Below, one piece after another: positions 24,916-46,285 of a DNA stretch of 64,000 nt. This DNA is from Caprella mutica (taxonomy: Eukaryota; Arthropoda; Malacostraca; Amphipoda; Caprellidae). How positions within the stretch are numbered: the stretch's first letter is position 1; each line of letters begins with the position of its first letter. The notes beneath the pieces were generated by a model. That model was not told the origin of the DNA and searched no databases. It saw only the letters and a list, made by a program, of their open reading frames with translations. The position numbers and the translations under genes are program-made. The DNA is taken from the NCBI GenBank assembly GCA_947561585.1, contig CANNZV010000438.1:248001-312000 (forward strand), given 5' to 3'.

Positions 24916-26436
24916 ATGCTAATTTCACAAATCACACTTTTCTAATTTCCTATTTTTTTCAAATCTTACCAATTTGTCATCATGTACCCAGACCAATTTT
25001 AAAATATCTACAAGCATTACAATTAGTTAAGTTTCTTTTGTAGATCAGTAAAATGCTTTAAAATCTTTCCACTTTTTTTTACTGTACCTATTTCCGTACT
25101 AGTTAATTCTTAACGGGAAACTGCTGCAGGTAGTCTTACGGTTAGAAACTATTGTAAAATGCTTTAACGGTTTCTAAGGGTCATAATCATCTCTAACTCT
25201 AACCAAAATGAACCTTAATGTCTTGCTGAATGGTAAAAAAAACTTTGATGCGAATTTTATTGGGTTAAGTGATAGTTGAGTAATTTTTTCACAAGTTAGT
25301 TCATCCAACCTCATTCAGTGAGAAATAACAACATAGAAATAAACATATATTAATAATTGTACATCATTATTATGTTAGCATTTTTCGATGCTTTTTACTT
25401 TTTTTAACGGTTTAAATATGTTATCCTAACACTCAGTTGCTAACATTCACTTTTTTTTATATGTAATTAAATATCATTATAAATGAACCTTTATTTTCAA
25501 TAGAAACATCGTACAGTAGGTACTGAAGAAAACACTTGCATGGAAGTGTGTGGAAAATTAAAAATAGTCAAATTGCCTAATTACTTATTGACTAGTCACT
25601 AGTACATAACCAGTTATTGAAGCTAAATTAAATTCGAATGCAACTATGTATTATGGATAAACATACTCTGATTGAACAAAAAATCTCTCGCAAAGCACAT
25701 TCATTTTATTAAATTATTAGTGTCAATATTACTGTAGCCCGTAGTCATGATCCTGCCACAAATGATTTGATTTTCCTTTTAATATGTATTTATTAATAAG
25801 TGCGACTGACAGACAGACAGACAGACAGACGCAGCTATTACATAGAGATATGATAAACTACACTAGAGAGGTAGTGTTGCAGCGAATGCAGGACGCTGAA
25901 AACCTTATTTTGTTTCAGTTAAGTGACCCCAAAATAAGGAATTAACCGTCCTGTAAGACGCGATATAACTTTGGCCACTGGCTCACCACAAGGGCTCTTA
26001 TTATAGTAGACTAGTACAGTACCTCTTAAGGGGACCGTACATGAGAAAATAGCAAAATTTCACCCTTTTTTTATAACGTAAATAGTTGCCCAATAACCTT
26101 ATAATTGTTTGTGTGAAATATCAGAGCTCTAGTGTAACAGTAACCCCCTGGGGAGAGGGAGAAAGGGAAGGGGGCGACACGGGGGTTAGGGAGTCAATAT
26201 GCACTCTAAAAACGATCTCTAAGCCAATTATAATTCGTAATAATTAATTATCTCGCTATATCTGGTATCTAACGTGCTTCTAATAGCACACACACTAAGG
26301 CAGGTAAAGGAATATGTCTCAGTTACCCGCTACACCTCATACGAGTAGGATGTTACTTGTCAGATTATCAAACTTTGAACGGTATTTTCCAGTACTTCAA
26401 AAAAGCTACAAATATAGGTATTCAGAAACGGTGCAC
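24916..26436. other. non-coding stretch with a short (GACA)n tract and an old repeat
   Basis: Contains a GACA tetranucleotide tract at about 25807-25831 and, at 25846-26000, a repeat copy listed separately. The rest is AT-rich without open frames of interest. Confidence 0.6.
25846..26000. repeat. dispersed repeat, copy 1 of 2 (partner at 45987-46285)
   Basis: Shares ATGATAAACTAC, AGTGTTGCA, TGCAGGACGCT, AACCTTATTTTG, AATAAGGA, CAAGACGCGATAT and TTTGGCCACTG-CTCACCAC in the same order with 45987-46285. The internal words GCAGGACGCT and (A/T)GCGTCCxGC are inverted relative to each other, so the element has an imperfect foldback shape. The partner is longer because it contains a short 32-bp tandem array. 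Confidence 0.8.
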
Positions 26437-26580
26437 GGCGAATTGCCACTGGGTGAACTGCCCATGTGGGGAAATTGCCACTGGGTGAACTGCCCATGTG
26501 GGTGAACTGCCCATGTGGGTGAATTGCCCATGTTGGTGAATTGCCCATGTGGGTGAATTGCCCATGAGGGTGAATTACAA
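26437..26580. repeat. 17-bp minisatellite, ~8 copies
   Basis: Unit GTGAATTGCCCATGTGG, preceded by two units of a form (ATTGCCACTGGGTGAACTG) that is almost the reverse complement of the 15-bp array 115 bases to the right. The two arrays therefore face each other. Confidence 0.93.
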
Positions 26581-26694
26581 CTGGATGAACAACTCTCACT
26601 GACTGCACCACTAAGTACACGAGATGAACAAAACACACACTCGCCCCGTGTGTTTAGGTTTAACAGTATAAGGTATCATCGGCACGTACAGGTA

Positions 26695-27378
26695 TACAAT
26701 TCACCCAGTGACTATTTACCCAGTGACAATTCACCCAGTGACAATTCACCCAGTGTCAATTCACCTAATGACAATTCACCTAATGACAATTTACCCAGTG
26801 TCAATTCACCCAGTGAAAATTCACCCAGTGAAAATTCACCCAGTGACAATTCACCCAGTGACAATTCACCCAGTGACAATCCACCCAGTGACAATTCACC
26901 CAGTGACAATTCACCCAGTGACAATTCACCCAGTGACAATTCACCCAGTGACAATTCACCCAGTGACAATTCACCCAGTGACAATTCACCCAGTGACAAT
27001 TCACCCAGTGACAATTCACCCAGTGACAATTCACCCAGTGACAATTCACCCAGTGACAATTCACCCAGTGACAATTCACCCAGTGACAATCCACCCAGTG
27101 ACAATCCACCCAGTGACAATCCACCCAGTGACAATTCACCTAATGACAATTTACCCAGTGTCAATTTACCCAGTGTCAATTTACCCAGTGTCAATTCACC
27201 CAGTGACAATTCACCCAGTGAAAATTCACCCAGTGACAATTCACCCAGTGACAATCCACCCAGTGACAATCCACCCAGTGAAAATTCACCCAGTGACAAT
27301 TTACCCAGTGACAATTTACCCAGTGACAATTTACCCAGTGACAATTTACCCAGTGTCAATTTACCCAGTGACAATCCA
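26695..27378. repeat. 15-bp minisatellite, ~45 copies, open in several frames
   Basis: Unit TCACCCAGTGACAAT, homogeneous in the centre, with variants CCACCC, TTACCC, GTGTCAAT and GTGAAAAT clustered near both ends. The 15-base unit keeps frames open on both strands, giving spurious Ser/Pro/Asp/Asn-rich or Leu/Gly-rich frames. No start context or splice signal supports translation. Confidence 0.97.
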
Positions 27379-27749
27379 GTTTTTTTCTGAATTTTGATTT
27401 TCGAAATTTTGAATTGAAAAAAAAAATCTATTTATTTTAGCTATGTTTTCACATTTTTTTTTTCGAAAACCAATTCGAAAATCGAAATTCAAAGAAAACC
27501 ATTTTGTAGATAATCTCTTGGAGAATAGAATGCAAAAAACTCCAATGCCGTAGCTTCAAAATTGTGAAAGAAGTATGTTTTGAAGAAAATGTTCGAAATT
27601 GGAATAACTCGTTTTCTATGGGTCTAATCGAAAAAATGCCATGGACATAAACGATAGAGAATTCAATTTTTTATTAGGCTGGTAAGTTTCAGAACCACAG
27701 CTTCAATAATAAAAATATTTTCAAAAACCATGTATGTATTATGGCGTGA

Positions 27750-28560
27750 CCGGACAATTGCCACCTGCGGACAATTGCCACCCGCGGACAATTGCCACCC
27801 AAATATTTATTATCAGTCCTCTTAACTTTAAAAATGGTGATAAAATATGTATATTATTTTTGTGCGATTAATTATTGATTGTATAGATTATAAGATAAAA
27901 AAATTCATTCCACATTTAATATTTTTTTTAGAAAATAAATTATTCCCATAGTTGATATAATAAATTATATGTTGTTTTTATACGAATTATTGTGTACCCT
28001 TTCGTCACATTCCTAGTAGCTTTTCTGCATCCATGAGCGTTGTCACCCACTGTGGTAGGTGACTTTGTTCATGGAGCCATTTTCCTTTCTGACTGCTTCT
28101 TCAAGTCCCTTGTATTTTATTTCCTTTTGATGTCAGTGATATAGTCAACCAAATGACTGAAGCAGACAATATTCCATTAATAGAATTAAATTATCTCGCC
28201 CAGAATAGGCCTTTATTTATAATTATTTGCTAAAGGAAAAACAATAGGTATTTATATTACTACCCAGTAATGTAATTTTCAAGATAAGAATCCTGACAAT
28301 ATAATTAGGGTTGTGATATGTTTTTAAAATCATAAATCCTGAAAATGTTATAGACGAAAGGAATTAAACAGTTTTGAATCGTTTTAAAGAAGTGGTACAA
28401 TAAAGTATTCGATAACATAAGATTTAAAAAATATAATATTTGAAAAGTACATTCAGTATCCGAATAATTTTTTTTTATCTTATAATGTATATAATTAATA
28501 ATTAATCGTTAAAGTTAAGAGGTCTGATATTAATTATATGGGTGGCAATTGTCCTAGCAC
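27750..28560. mobile_element. inverted-repeat element with GGACAATTGCCACC ends, ~0.8 kb
   Basis: The left end has three tandem copies of a ~17-base word (GCGGACAATTGCCACC). The right end at about 28535-28560 has one inverted copy (GGGTGGCAATTGTCCTAG). The interior is AT-rich and contains copy 2 of a dispersed repeat (28010-28145). No transposase. The element lies directly left of the large 20-bp array, inside the presumed mannosidase transcription unit. Confidence 0.7.
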
Positions 28561-28683
28561 CGTATTATTGATACACTTATTCTGATTTCAAACTTTCAAA
28601 TAGAAAGATTGCTATTCATCATCAGGAGAAGGATACAAAAAAAACCTTCAACGCAGAGTTTAAATAACCTCTAATGAGGTTAT

Positions 28684-30408
28684 GAAAAGCACAGAAGGAA
28701 AAAGGATAGCACAGAAGGAAAAAGGATAGCACAGAAGGAAAAAGGATAGCACAGAAGGAAAAAGGATAGCACAGAAGGAAAAAGGATAGCACAGAAGGAA
28801 AAAGGATAGCACAGAAGGAAAAAGGATAGCACAGAAGGAAAAAGGATAGCACAGAAGGAAAAAGGATAGCACAGAAGGAAAAAGGATAGCACAGAAGGAA
28901 AAAGGATAGCACAGAAGGAAAAAGGATAGCACAGAAGGAAAAAGGATAGCACAGAAGGAAAAAGGATAGCACAGAAGGAAAAAGGATAGCACAGAAGGAA
29001 AGAGGATAGCACAGAAGGAAAGAGGATAGCACAGAAGGAAAGAGGATAGCACAGAAGGAAAGAGGATAGCACAGAAGGAAAGAGGATAGCACAGAAGGAA
29101 AGAGGATAGCACAGAAGGAAAGAGGATAGCACAGAAGGAAAGAGGATAGCACAGAAGGAAAGAGGATAGCACAGAAGGAAAGAGGATAGCACAGAAGGAA
29201 AGAGGATAGCACAGAAGGAAAGAGGATAGCACAGAAGGAAAAAGGATAGCACAGAAGGAAAAAGGATAGCACAGAAGGAAAAAGGATAGCACAGAAGGAA
29301 AAAGGATAGCACAGAAGGAAAAAGGATAGCACAGAAGGAAAAAGGATAGCACAGAAGGAAAAAGGATAGCACAGAAGGAAAAAGGATAGCACAGAAGGAA
29401 AAAGGATAGCACAGAAGGAAAAAGGATAGCACAGAAGGAAAAAGGATAGCACAGAAGGAAAAAGGATAGCACAGAAGGAAAAAAGATAGCACAGAAGGAA
29501 AAAAGATAGCACAGAAGGAAAAAAGATAGCACAGAAGGAAAAAAGATAGCACAGAAGGAAAAAAGATAGCACAGAAGGAAAAAGAATAGCACAGAAGGAA
29601 AAAGAATAGCACAGAAGGAAAAAGAATAGCACAGAAGGAAAAAGAATAGCACAGAAGGAAAAAGAATAGCACAGAAGGAAAAAGGATAGCTCAGAAGGAA
29701 AAAGAATAGCACAGAAGGAGAGAGGATAGCTCAGAAGGAGAGAGGATAGCACAGAAGGAGAGAGGATAGCACAGAAGGAGAGAGGATAGCACAGAAGGAG
29801 AGAGGATAGCACAGAAGGAAAAAGGATAGCACAGAAGGAAAAAGGATAGCACAGAAGGAAAAAGGATAGCACAGAAGGAAAAAGGATAGCACAGAAGGAA
29901 AAAGGATAGCACAGAAGGAAAAAGGATAGCACAGAAGGAAAAAGGATAGCACAGAAGGAAAAAGGATAGCACAGAAGGAAAAAAGATAGCACAGAAGGAA
30001 AAAAGATAACACAGAAGGAAAAAAGATAGCACAGAAGGAAAAAAGATAGCACAGAAGGAAAAAGAATAGCACAGAAGGAAAAAGAATAGCACAGAAGGAA
30101 AAAGAATAGCACAGAAGGAAAAAGGATAGCACAGAAGGAAAAAGGATAGCACAGAAGGAAAAAGGATAGCTCAGAAGGAAAAAGGATAGCACAGAAGGAA
30201 AGAGGATAGCACAGAAGGAGAGAGGATAGCACAGAAGGAGAGAGGATAGCACAGAAGGAGAGAGGATAGCACAGAAGGAGAGAGGATAGCACAGAAGGAG
30301 AGAGGAAAGCACAGAAGGAAAGAGGAAAGCACAGAAGGAAAGAGGAAAGCACAGAAGGAAAGAGGAAAGCACAGAAGGAAAGAGGAAAGCACAGAAGGAA
30401 AAAGGATA
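28684..30408. repeat. 20-bp minisatellite, ~86 copies, in the mannosidase gene
   Basis: Unit AGCACAGAAGGAAAAAGGAT with no indels over 1.7 kb. Variants come in pure blocks: AAAAAGG to 29000, AAAGAGG to 29220, AAAAAGG to 29480, AAAAAGA, AAAGAAT, then GGAGAGAGG. The second part (29820-30300) repeats almost the same succession. The minus strand is pyrimidine-rich, so the transcript of the mannosidase would carry a long CU-rich stretch starting 33 bases beyond the exon 4 donor. Five minus-strand frames of 153-576 codons here are repeat artefacts. Confidence 0.97.
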
Positions 30409-30417
30409 CTAGAATTA

Positions 30418-41009
<10,592 letters not shown>

Positions 41010-41137
41010 ATTTTGAAAAGTTGTTTTCACTGAGTTAGACACATCCCTCCGCACTCGACTCTGTCAGCACACTGATAACAATTTACAATGTTCAGTGTTG
41101 CCATATTTTCTGTTTTGACACTTTACCATGTTATAGG

Positions 41138-41440
41138 GTAAGTTACGAATTATCGGACGGTTCCACATCTTCAATTATATAGGAAAAGCTCTATAGGTAT
41201 TATTTATTATTTAACTTTTGATTTATTATACATTTAACAATTTACAATGTTCGGTGTTGCCATATTTTCAGTTTTGACACTTTCCCATTTTATAGGGTAA
41301 CGTACGAATTATTGGATGGTTTCACATCTTCGAATATGCAAGAAAAAACTATATGAGAATAATTATTTAATTATATATTTCTTCCCTACATGATCAAAGA
41401 TTTGGAACGGTCCAATAATTCAGATCTTAGCCTAAAAATT
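41138..41440. mobile_element. MITE(s), AGTTACGAATTAT family, upstream of the mannosidase start
   Basis: Contains GGGTAAGTTACGAATTATCG-GACGGTTCCACATCTTC at 41138 and a second, diverged start (GGGTAACGTACGAATTATTG) at 41296. A right end in inverse orientation lies near 41395-41440 (GGAACGGTCCAATAATTCAGA). The ACAATGTTCxGTGTTGCCATATTTTC segment that precedes each start is itself duplicated (41086 and 41247), so the first MITE plus flank was tandemly duplicated. Confidence 0.8.
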
Positions 41441-42319
41441 CTACATAAATGTTCGACATAAAGACCGATGATAAACTAGGTATATTAAAATTTGTAATTA
41501 AATAGTAACCATTTGGCTGTGATTTAATTATTTTAAGCGATTCACATTATGAATAAATTATTTCTGTCCAATTTTTCAGGGCTAATGCAATATTTTTATG
41601 AATCTTCCTCTCTTGCACAGTGATTTTATTAATTATTAATGGTTTTTAGTGTATAATTTTAGGTAGAATCTGACGTTGAAAGTATTTTAAGATTCTAAAT
41701 ATTGATGATCAATAAGTATAGTAAAAGTATCATTAATAATGATTGTAGCATGAATCCTAAAAATGAATCCTAATTCTCGAAAAGATTATGGATGTTTATC
41801 TATAATGGAAAACGTCAGTAATTTTGTTATTAACTTTCTGCAAATGGGTATGAAAAATGTTTATTATGTAGGTAGTGTGTATTTTTATATTTTCTCACGA
41901 TATATAAATTATGTATTCTTCCTCTATAGAAATCCAGATCTAGACTAATTCTAATAAAATCGATGTTATCTAATTGGTAGTTTATTTGTTTCATATTTCT
42001 TGCACACATTCATTTGTTCTTATAAAGTTTATAAGGTTTTAATTAATTGAACAAAAAATAGATACATTACTCCACAGAATAAAATCGTAATATTTTACAC
42101 TTTAAATAGGGTAAATGTACGATATGGCAACACTGGTCTCGCACAGTAACCATTCAGGTTATTTGTACACATCACTGCTTCTTATCATTCAATGTATTTA
42201 GGAATTATAATACCACAAATTAAACTTTTATAAATAAAAGTATGATGTATCTATATATGAAAAATATATTTACATTAATTAAAATAGGTCTAGAATGGAA
42301 ACTGGGTTTCAAGAGTAAA
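41441..42319. other. intergenic AT-rich stretch upstream of mannosidase, nothing recognised
   Basis: No supported genes. A 61-codon plus frame at 41763-41948 lacks context. Confidence 0.5.
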
Positions 42320-42695
42320 ATAACGGGTCTTCAATAATCAATAGTAATTCATTACCCGTTGGTAGGTTACTTTCAATAAAAAAAATTTCTGCATTTAAAG
42401 CAGATATTATAAAATACATATAAAATTAAATAAAAACATGAATGTAAATTTCATATCAATACTTTCCCGTGCGTATCATAGTTAAATTCTTCATGTTTAA
42501 TACTCGGCGAGTAAAAGCGGACACCAAAATAAATAAATAAACATACGACGAAAACTAAGGGCTCCCACACACGAGCGTTCTTTGCCGTCCGGCGATTGAC
42601 GCATGAATCTAAAATAGCATTAACTCTCGGATTGGTGGGCACACGAGCGTTCTTTGCCGTCCGGCAGAGAGGCGGACAATTCTTGACGCAGGGTA

Positions 42696-43213
42696 ATGCC
42701 ACAGTACATAGAATAGTATAGTACCCCAGTTACATGTATTATTCAAATTTATTCTGGGTAGGCTGTGACGTCATGTATGTAAACAAGAGGTCACGTCATA
42801 GTAAACAGAATTGCTGTGGGTCACGTGGAATAGAGAATTAAGATGGCGGCCAACGCGACCGATCTGACTAATGATCTAATTATCTTGAATAAATCGTCTT
42901 CTTCAAGACTAAAAATTTGTTACTATTTTGGGTGTAAAAAGACCAGAAGCAATTTCATCAACAGTAATTTTTTAATTTTCGTCCGTATGACTATAAAGAT
43001 TGGATAATAGCATGCGGTATAATGTGGAATTAAAAAAAATATCACCGAAAACGTTATTTAACAAAAGTTGGGTGTGTTGCAGCCATCTTTTGTGTTTGTA
43101 CTGTACGTACAAACGTACGCACCATTGTTGACATGTGACGTCACAGCCTACCGGGACACGCGTAATATCCCCCTATAGCTCTGGGATACTATATATTCTC
43201 TGTACTGTGGTAA
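42696..43213. mobile_element. innermost nested element, ~0.52 kb, THAP-bearing
   Basis: Inverted ends: CCACAGTACATAGAATAGTA on the left, TACTATATATTCTCTGTACT-GTGG on the right. Subterminal TAGGCTGTGACGTCATGT on the left mirrors ACATGTGACGTCACAGCCTA on the right. Between them is a short open frame with a THAP-like motif. This is probably a deletion derivative of a larger THAP-encoding DNA transposon. Confidence 0.8.
42843..43060 (+). pseudogene. THAP-type zinc-finger remnant in the innermost element
   Basis: From ATG 42843 a 54-codon frame starts MAANATDLTND and contains KICYYFGCKKTRSN, which fits the start of a THAP zinc finger (C-x4-C with following Arg/Ser). In the next frame, from about 42975, the reading continues RPYDYKDWIIACGIMWN, which supplies the Pro and Trp expected downstream in THAP domains, then stops. 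So the domain is broken by one frameshift and cut short. THAP domains are the DNA-binding part of P-element-type transposases and of host proteins. Given the inverted-repeat setting, a transposase remnant is most likely. No restored reading is offered. Confidence 0.55.
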
Positions 43214-45075
43214 TGCGTTCCCTTGACGGATGGTGACTGCCGCATTACCAGTCAATTCTATATAATCTACGTGTGGGTGCGCACACGGACGGTTTGTTGC
43301 CGCATCTTTCAATGGTAATTGTAATTAAATAGTAGAGATTGAAACATTTTTATTGAACATAATAGAAAGAAACTTTTGTCCCTACATTTTAACAGTCTTT
43401 GAGTTATTACAAAGAAATGATAAAACGAGAAAACAGAGTTAATTCAGGTATTTCTTTATCGATCAAGCCCGTATGAAGTTAATATAAACTTTTTGAATGA
43501 ATATGTACCGATACGTATTGGTAACCGATATACGTACCAATAACAATTACTTTACAATTTTGATCCGTTTAGGTATAGTGTGACTGGTTAGATAGCCTAC
43601 AGTGTAACTAGTTAGGTATAGTGTGACTGGTACATGCTACATGTCACTCTCCATGCATCTGGGTTTATTTTCCATTGCGGCACACGCTCGTGTGCCCTGG
43701 CCATGCGGCTGCGTTCATTTGACGTTGCGGCGATGGAACGCTCGTGTGCGGGGGCCCATGAGAGATATCAGAACAGTTTGGTGGGACGGACAGACAGAGA
43801 CAAACAATATATGATCGATATTGTGGAACTGTCCAGTATTCCATAACTTACCCTATTTATTTTGTTAATAAATAAATTATTACTCAATTTGCCTCAAAAT
43901 ATTTTATCAGTCTATATTTGTAATACAGCTTGCCATAAACATTAAAAAAATTCTTTTCATTCTGAAGAAGCGGACACCAAATAAATGATTCTATACTAAT
44001 AATTTCCCTCGTGTATTTATTTATTTGGTGTCCGCTTTTACACTACGGGTATTAAACATGAAGAATGTAACTATGATACGCACGGGAATATATTGACTTG
44101 ATATTTAAATTCCCCTGTTTTTATTCAATTTCTAAATGTATTTTATCTTTAAAATAAATTAGACTATGCAGAAAATTTAATTCCAATTGAATTCATTAAA
44201 AGTAACGTAATAACGGGTAATAAATTGGTATTGATGATGACCCGTTATTTTTAACGGGAAACTACACTAGTAAATAAATAAATACCTAAACACACTACGG
44301 ATTTTATTAGGATAGATTTTATTGAATGTGGATGTAATTTGACAATAGAATTATACCTATAATAAATTATTTTATTGGATGCGTAGAGAAGATACAGAAA
44401 TATTATATGATATTCTTAATATTATTTTATTAATATAGGTATATTCGTTTATATCTTTGTATCGGAAATACACAATGAATATACTAATACATTGAGTTAA
44501 TTCAGATTTAAGTTAAGAAATTTCATGGACACTGCAAAATGGAACAAAAATGTGAAGATAGCATTAGTGCAACTTGAAGTAATATAGGAATTTACCAAAT
44601 ATAGCTGTTTAAATAAATATTTTTTTTGATTTTTTTATTATTATTTTGTTTGATCAATTATTTTAATTTGTAGAAATTAAGTTGAAGTAAATTAAATAAT
44701 ACCAGAAATGTATAAAAATATCATAGAGTTATGATTAGAGCCCGGATTTCTATGCTCTAACAGAATAACAGCATAGAAAGCTATAAAGCATAGATGATCT
44801 ATGCTTTATAGGCATTAATCTATTTTGCATACAAAGCATATAAAATTCTATTTACGGATGTTTTTGTCTATACTACAACATGCAAAACTCTATTTAAGAA
44901 ATATTAAAGTTTATGCTACCGTTGCTCCATTTTCTATTTACAGTTTTTATGTTGTTGTAATATTTTAGCAAGTCATTTAGTTCCAAGTCCTCGTAGTCTT
45001 AACAACTCATTAATTAATAATACCCTAAGTTAAGCGGTCTGATAACGTCATGATACGAAATTTAGTTGATGAATT

Positions 45076-45201
45076 TGGGTGTTATGCAATGAAAACGTTG
45101 TTTTGAAATGCAAGCCATGCAATGTGAAGCTGAGTAGCTACAAGAAATCAAATGTTGTATCACAGTTTAAAACAGCGAAACATAGGCGTAAAAGAGTGTA
45201 A
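45076..45201 (+). pseudogene. hAT transposase N-terminal zinc-finger fragment
   Basis: The plus frame reads ENVVLKCKPCNVKLSSYKKS and continues to a QFKTAKHRRKRV end before a stop. The C-x2-C ... H arrangement with KCKPCN and a distal AKH fits a BED/C2H2-like DNA-binding finger found at the N-terminus of many hAT transposases. No start Met in frame. Lies inside the hAT element at 44736-45986. Confidence 0.7.
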
Positions 45202-45350
45202 ATTTTGTAGATTTGAATGAGGATGATGCCAACATGATACCAACCGTATTGTAGCAAATAATCTTGGGTTGCAACACATATAATAAATACGAAGCATCAT
45301 CGCTAGAGTGAAAGAGGTGCAGATTGAAAGGAATATAACACAAAATGCAA

Positions 45351-45410
45351 TGTTTACATCAGTTGCAGTAGAAAGAAGCTTTTCAAAACTTAAAATTGTT
45401 TATTGCTAAA
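45351..45410 (+). pseudogene. hAT transposase C-terminal dimerisation-domain fragment
   Basis: The plus frame encodes MFTSVAVERSFSKLKIVYC followed by a stop. The VERSFSKLK motif is a hallmark of the hAT C-terminal dimerisation region. The fragment directly follows ~150 bases of decayed sequence after the zinc-finger fragment, so the central catalytic part has been deleted. Confidence 0.75.
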
Positions 45411-45986
45411 TTATTTATATTCTAAATATAGCTACTATTATTTTTATCTAGCTAGATGAATAAATAATTAAATCTCATTATTTACCATATATCGTTATAA
45501 AGAGACTTCTTTTTCTTGTTCTAATATTTTGTTAGATATTAATGAAACTTTAGCTGTCTCTTAGTAAAATTGAGAATCTGAGAAATAATCGTTTATGTTT
45601 ATTTGTTGCTATATCATTTAATTGTCATATATTAATAAAAATGCGATGCACAAAATGTGGTTCGATTTCCAATTCCATTTTTAATAATTACAAAAAAAGT
45701 ACTTCGGATAATTTTCCATTCGAAACGGGAAACAATATTCAACATCATATACCTTACAACCTCAAAATTAAAGAAAAGTATACGTAATTAAGTCTACCAT
45801 TTGACTCATACGGCATGTTTTTAATGTTTTTGAATAAAGAAAACGTTATTTGAGGTATAACTAGTCAATTTATAACGGCATATCTAGCATAGATTTGGGC
45901 TATAAAGCATATTTTTAAAAGCATATTTTGCATAGTTTTTAGTGCTATTTCGCCTAGATTGAAAGGGCATAAAAATCCGGGCTCTA

Positions 45987-46285
45987 GTTATGATAAACTA
46001 CTCTAGAGAGAGGAAGTGTTGCAACGATTGCAGGACGCTAAGGAAGACTGTGTAAAACCTTATTTTGATTCAGTTATATCATTTCTCCATTAAATTTTGT
46101 TTCAGTTATATCATTTCTCCATTAAATTTTGTTTCAGTTATATAATTTCTCCATTAAATTTTGTTTCAGTTATATCATTTCTCCATTAAACTGACGCTAT
46201 ATTGCCAGTCACGTGACCCAAGAATAAGGATTTTAGCGTCCCGCAAGACGCGATATTATTTTGGCCACTGACTCACCACTTGTAT
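45987..46285. repeat. dispersed repeat, copy 2 of 2, with a 32-bp tandem array
   Basis: Matches 25846-26000 at both ends. In the middle (46063-46185) a ~32-base unit containing TTTCAGTTATATCATTTCTCC is repeated about 3.5 times, absent from the other copy. The hAT element inserted at its left edge. Confidence 0.82.

Larger units (their letters stand above)
42559..43757. mobile_element. middle nested element, CACACGAGCGTTC ends, 1.2 kb
   Basis: Left GGGCTCCCACACACGAGCGTTC and right GAACGCTCGTGTGCGGGGGCCC are imperfect inverted ends. A second left-type word (CACACGAGCGTTCTTTGCCG at 42641) and a second right-type word (CACACGCTCGTGTGC at 43680) show that the ends are repeated, probably by insertion of one family member next to another. 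Much GC-richer than its surroundings. Confidence 0.8.
42320..44251. mobile_element. outer foldback element with ~220-bp inverted ends, hosting two further elements
   Basis: Left end AAATAACGGGTCTTCAATAA matches inverted right end AATAACGGGTCATCATCAAT. Further in, the left segment TTCCCGTGCGTATCATAG to AAAGCGGACACCAAAATAAA (42465-42543) matches the inverse of 44018-44096. The paired arms are thus ~220 bases. The space between holds a 1.2-kb element (42559-43757) and inside that a 0.52-kb element (42696-43213). No intact transposase is present. Confidence 0.85.
44736..45986. mobile_element. internally deleted hAT element, 1251 bp, with 8-bp target duplication
   Basis: Ends TAGAGCCCGGATTTCTATGC and, inverted, TAGAGCCCGGATTTTTATGC. 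Flanked by a perfect 8-base duplication GTTATGAT at 44728-44735 and 45987-45994. Repeated TATGCTTTATAG and AGCATA words lie inside both ends. The interior retains two transposase fragments, listed separately, joined by a large deletion. The target was an older repeat whose other copy lies at 25846. Confidence 0.95.

Noticed and set aside
26650..27397. Ser/Pro/Asp/Asn-rich and other frames, 112-246 codons
   Set aside because: Artefacts of the 15-bp array, open on both strands at once.
41010..41054. Upstream extension of the mannosidase frame to a GTG at 41054
   Set aside because: The first in-frame ATG is at 41009, an in-frame TGA lies a few codons above the GTG, and non-AUG initiation is not needed.
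43623..43846. Frames of 63-70 codons in GC-rich sequence
   Set aside because: They lie in the right end of the middle nested element (GCTCGTGTGC words) and are not genes.
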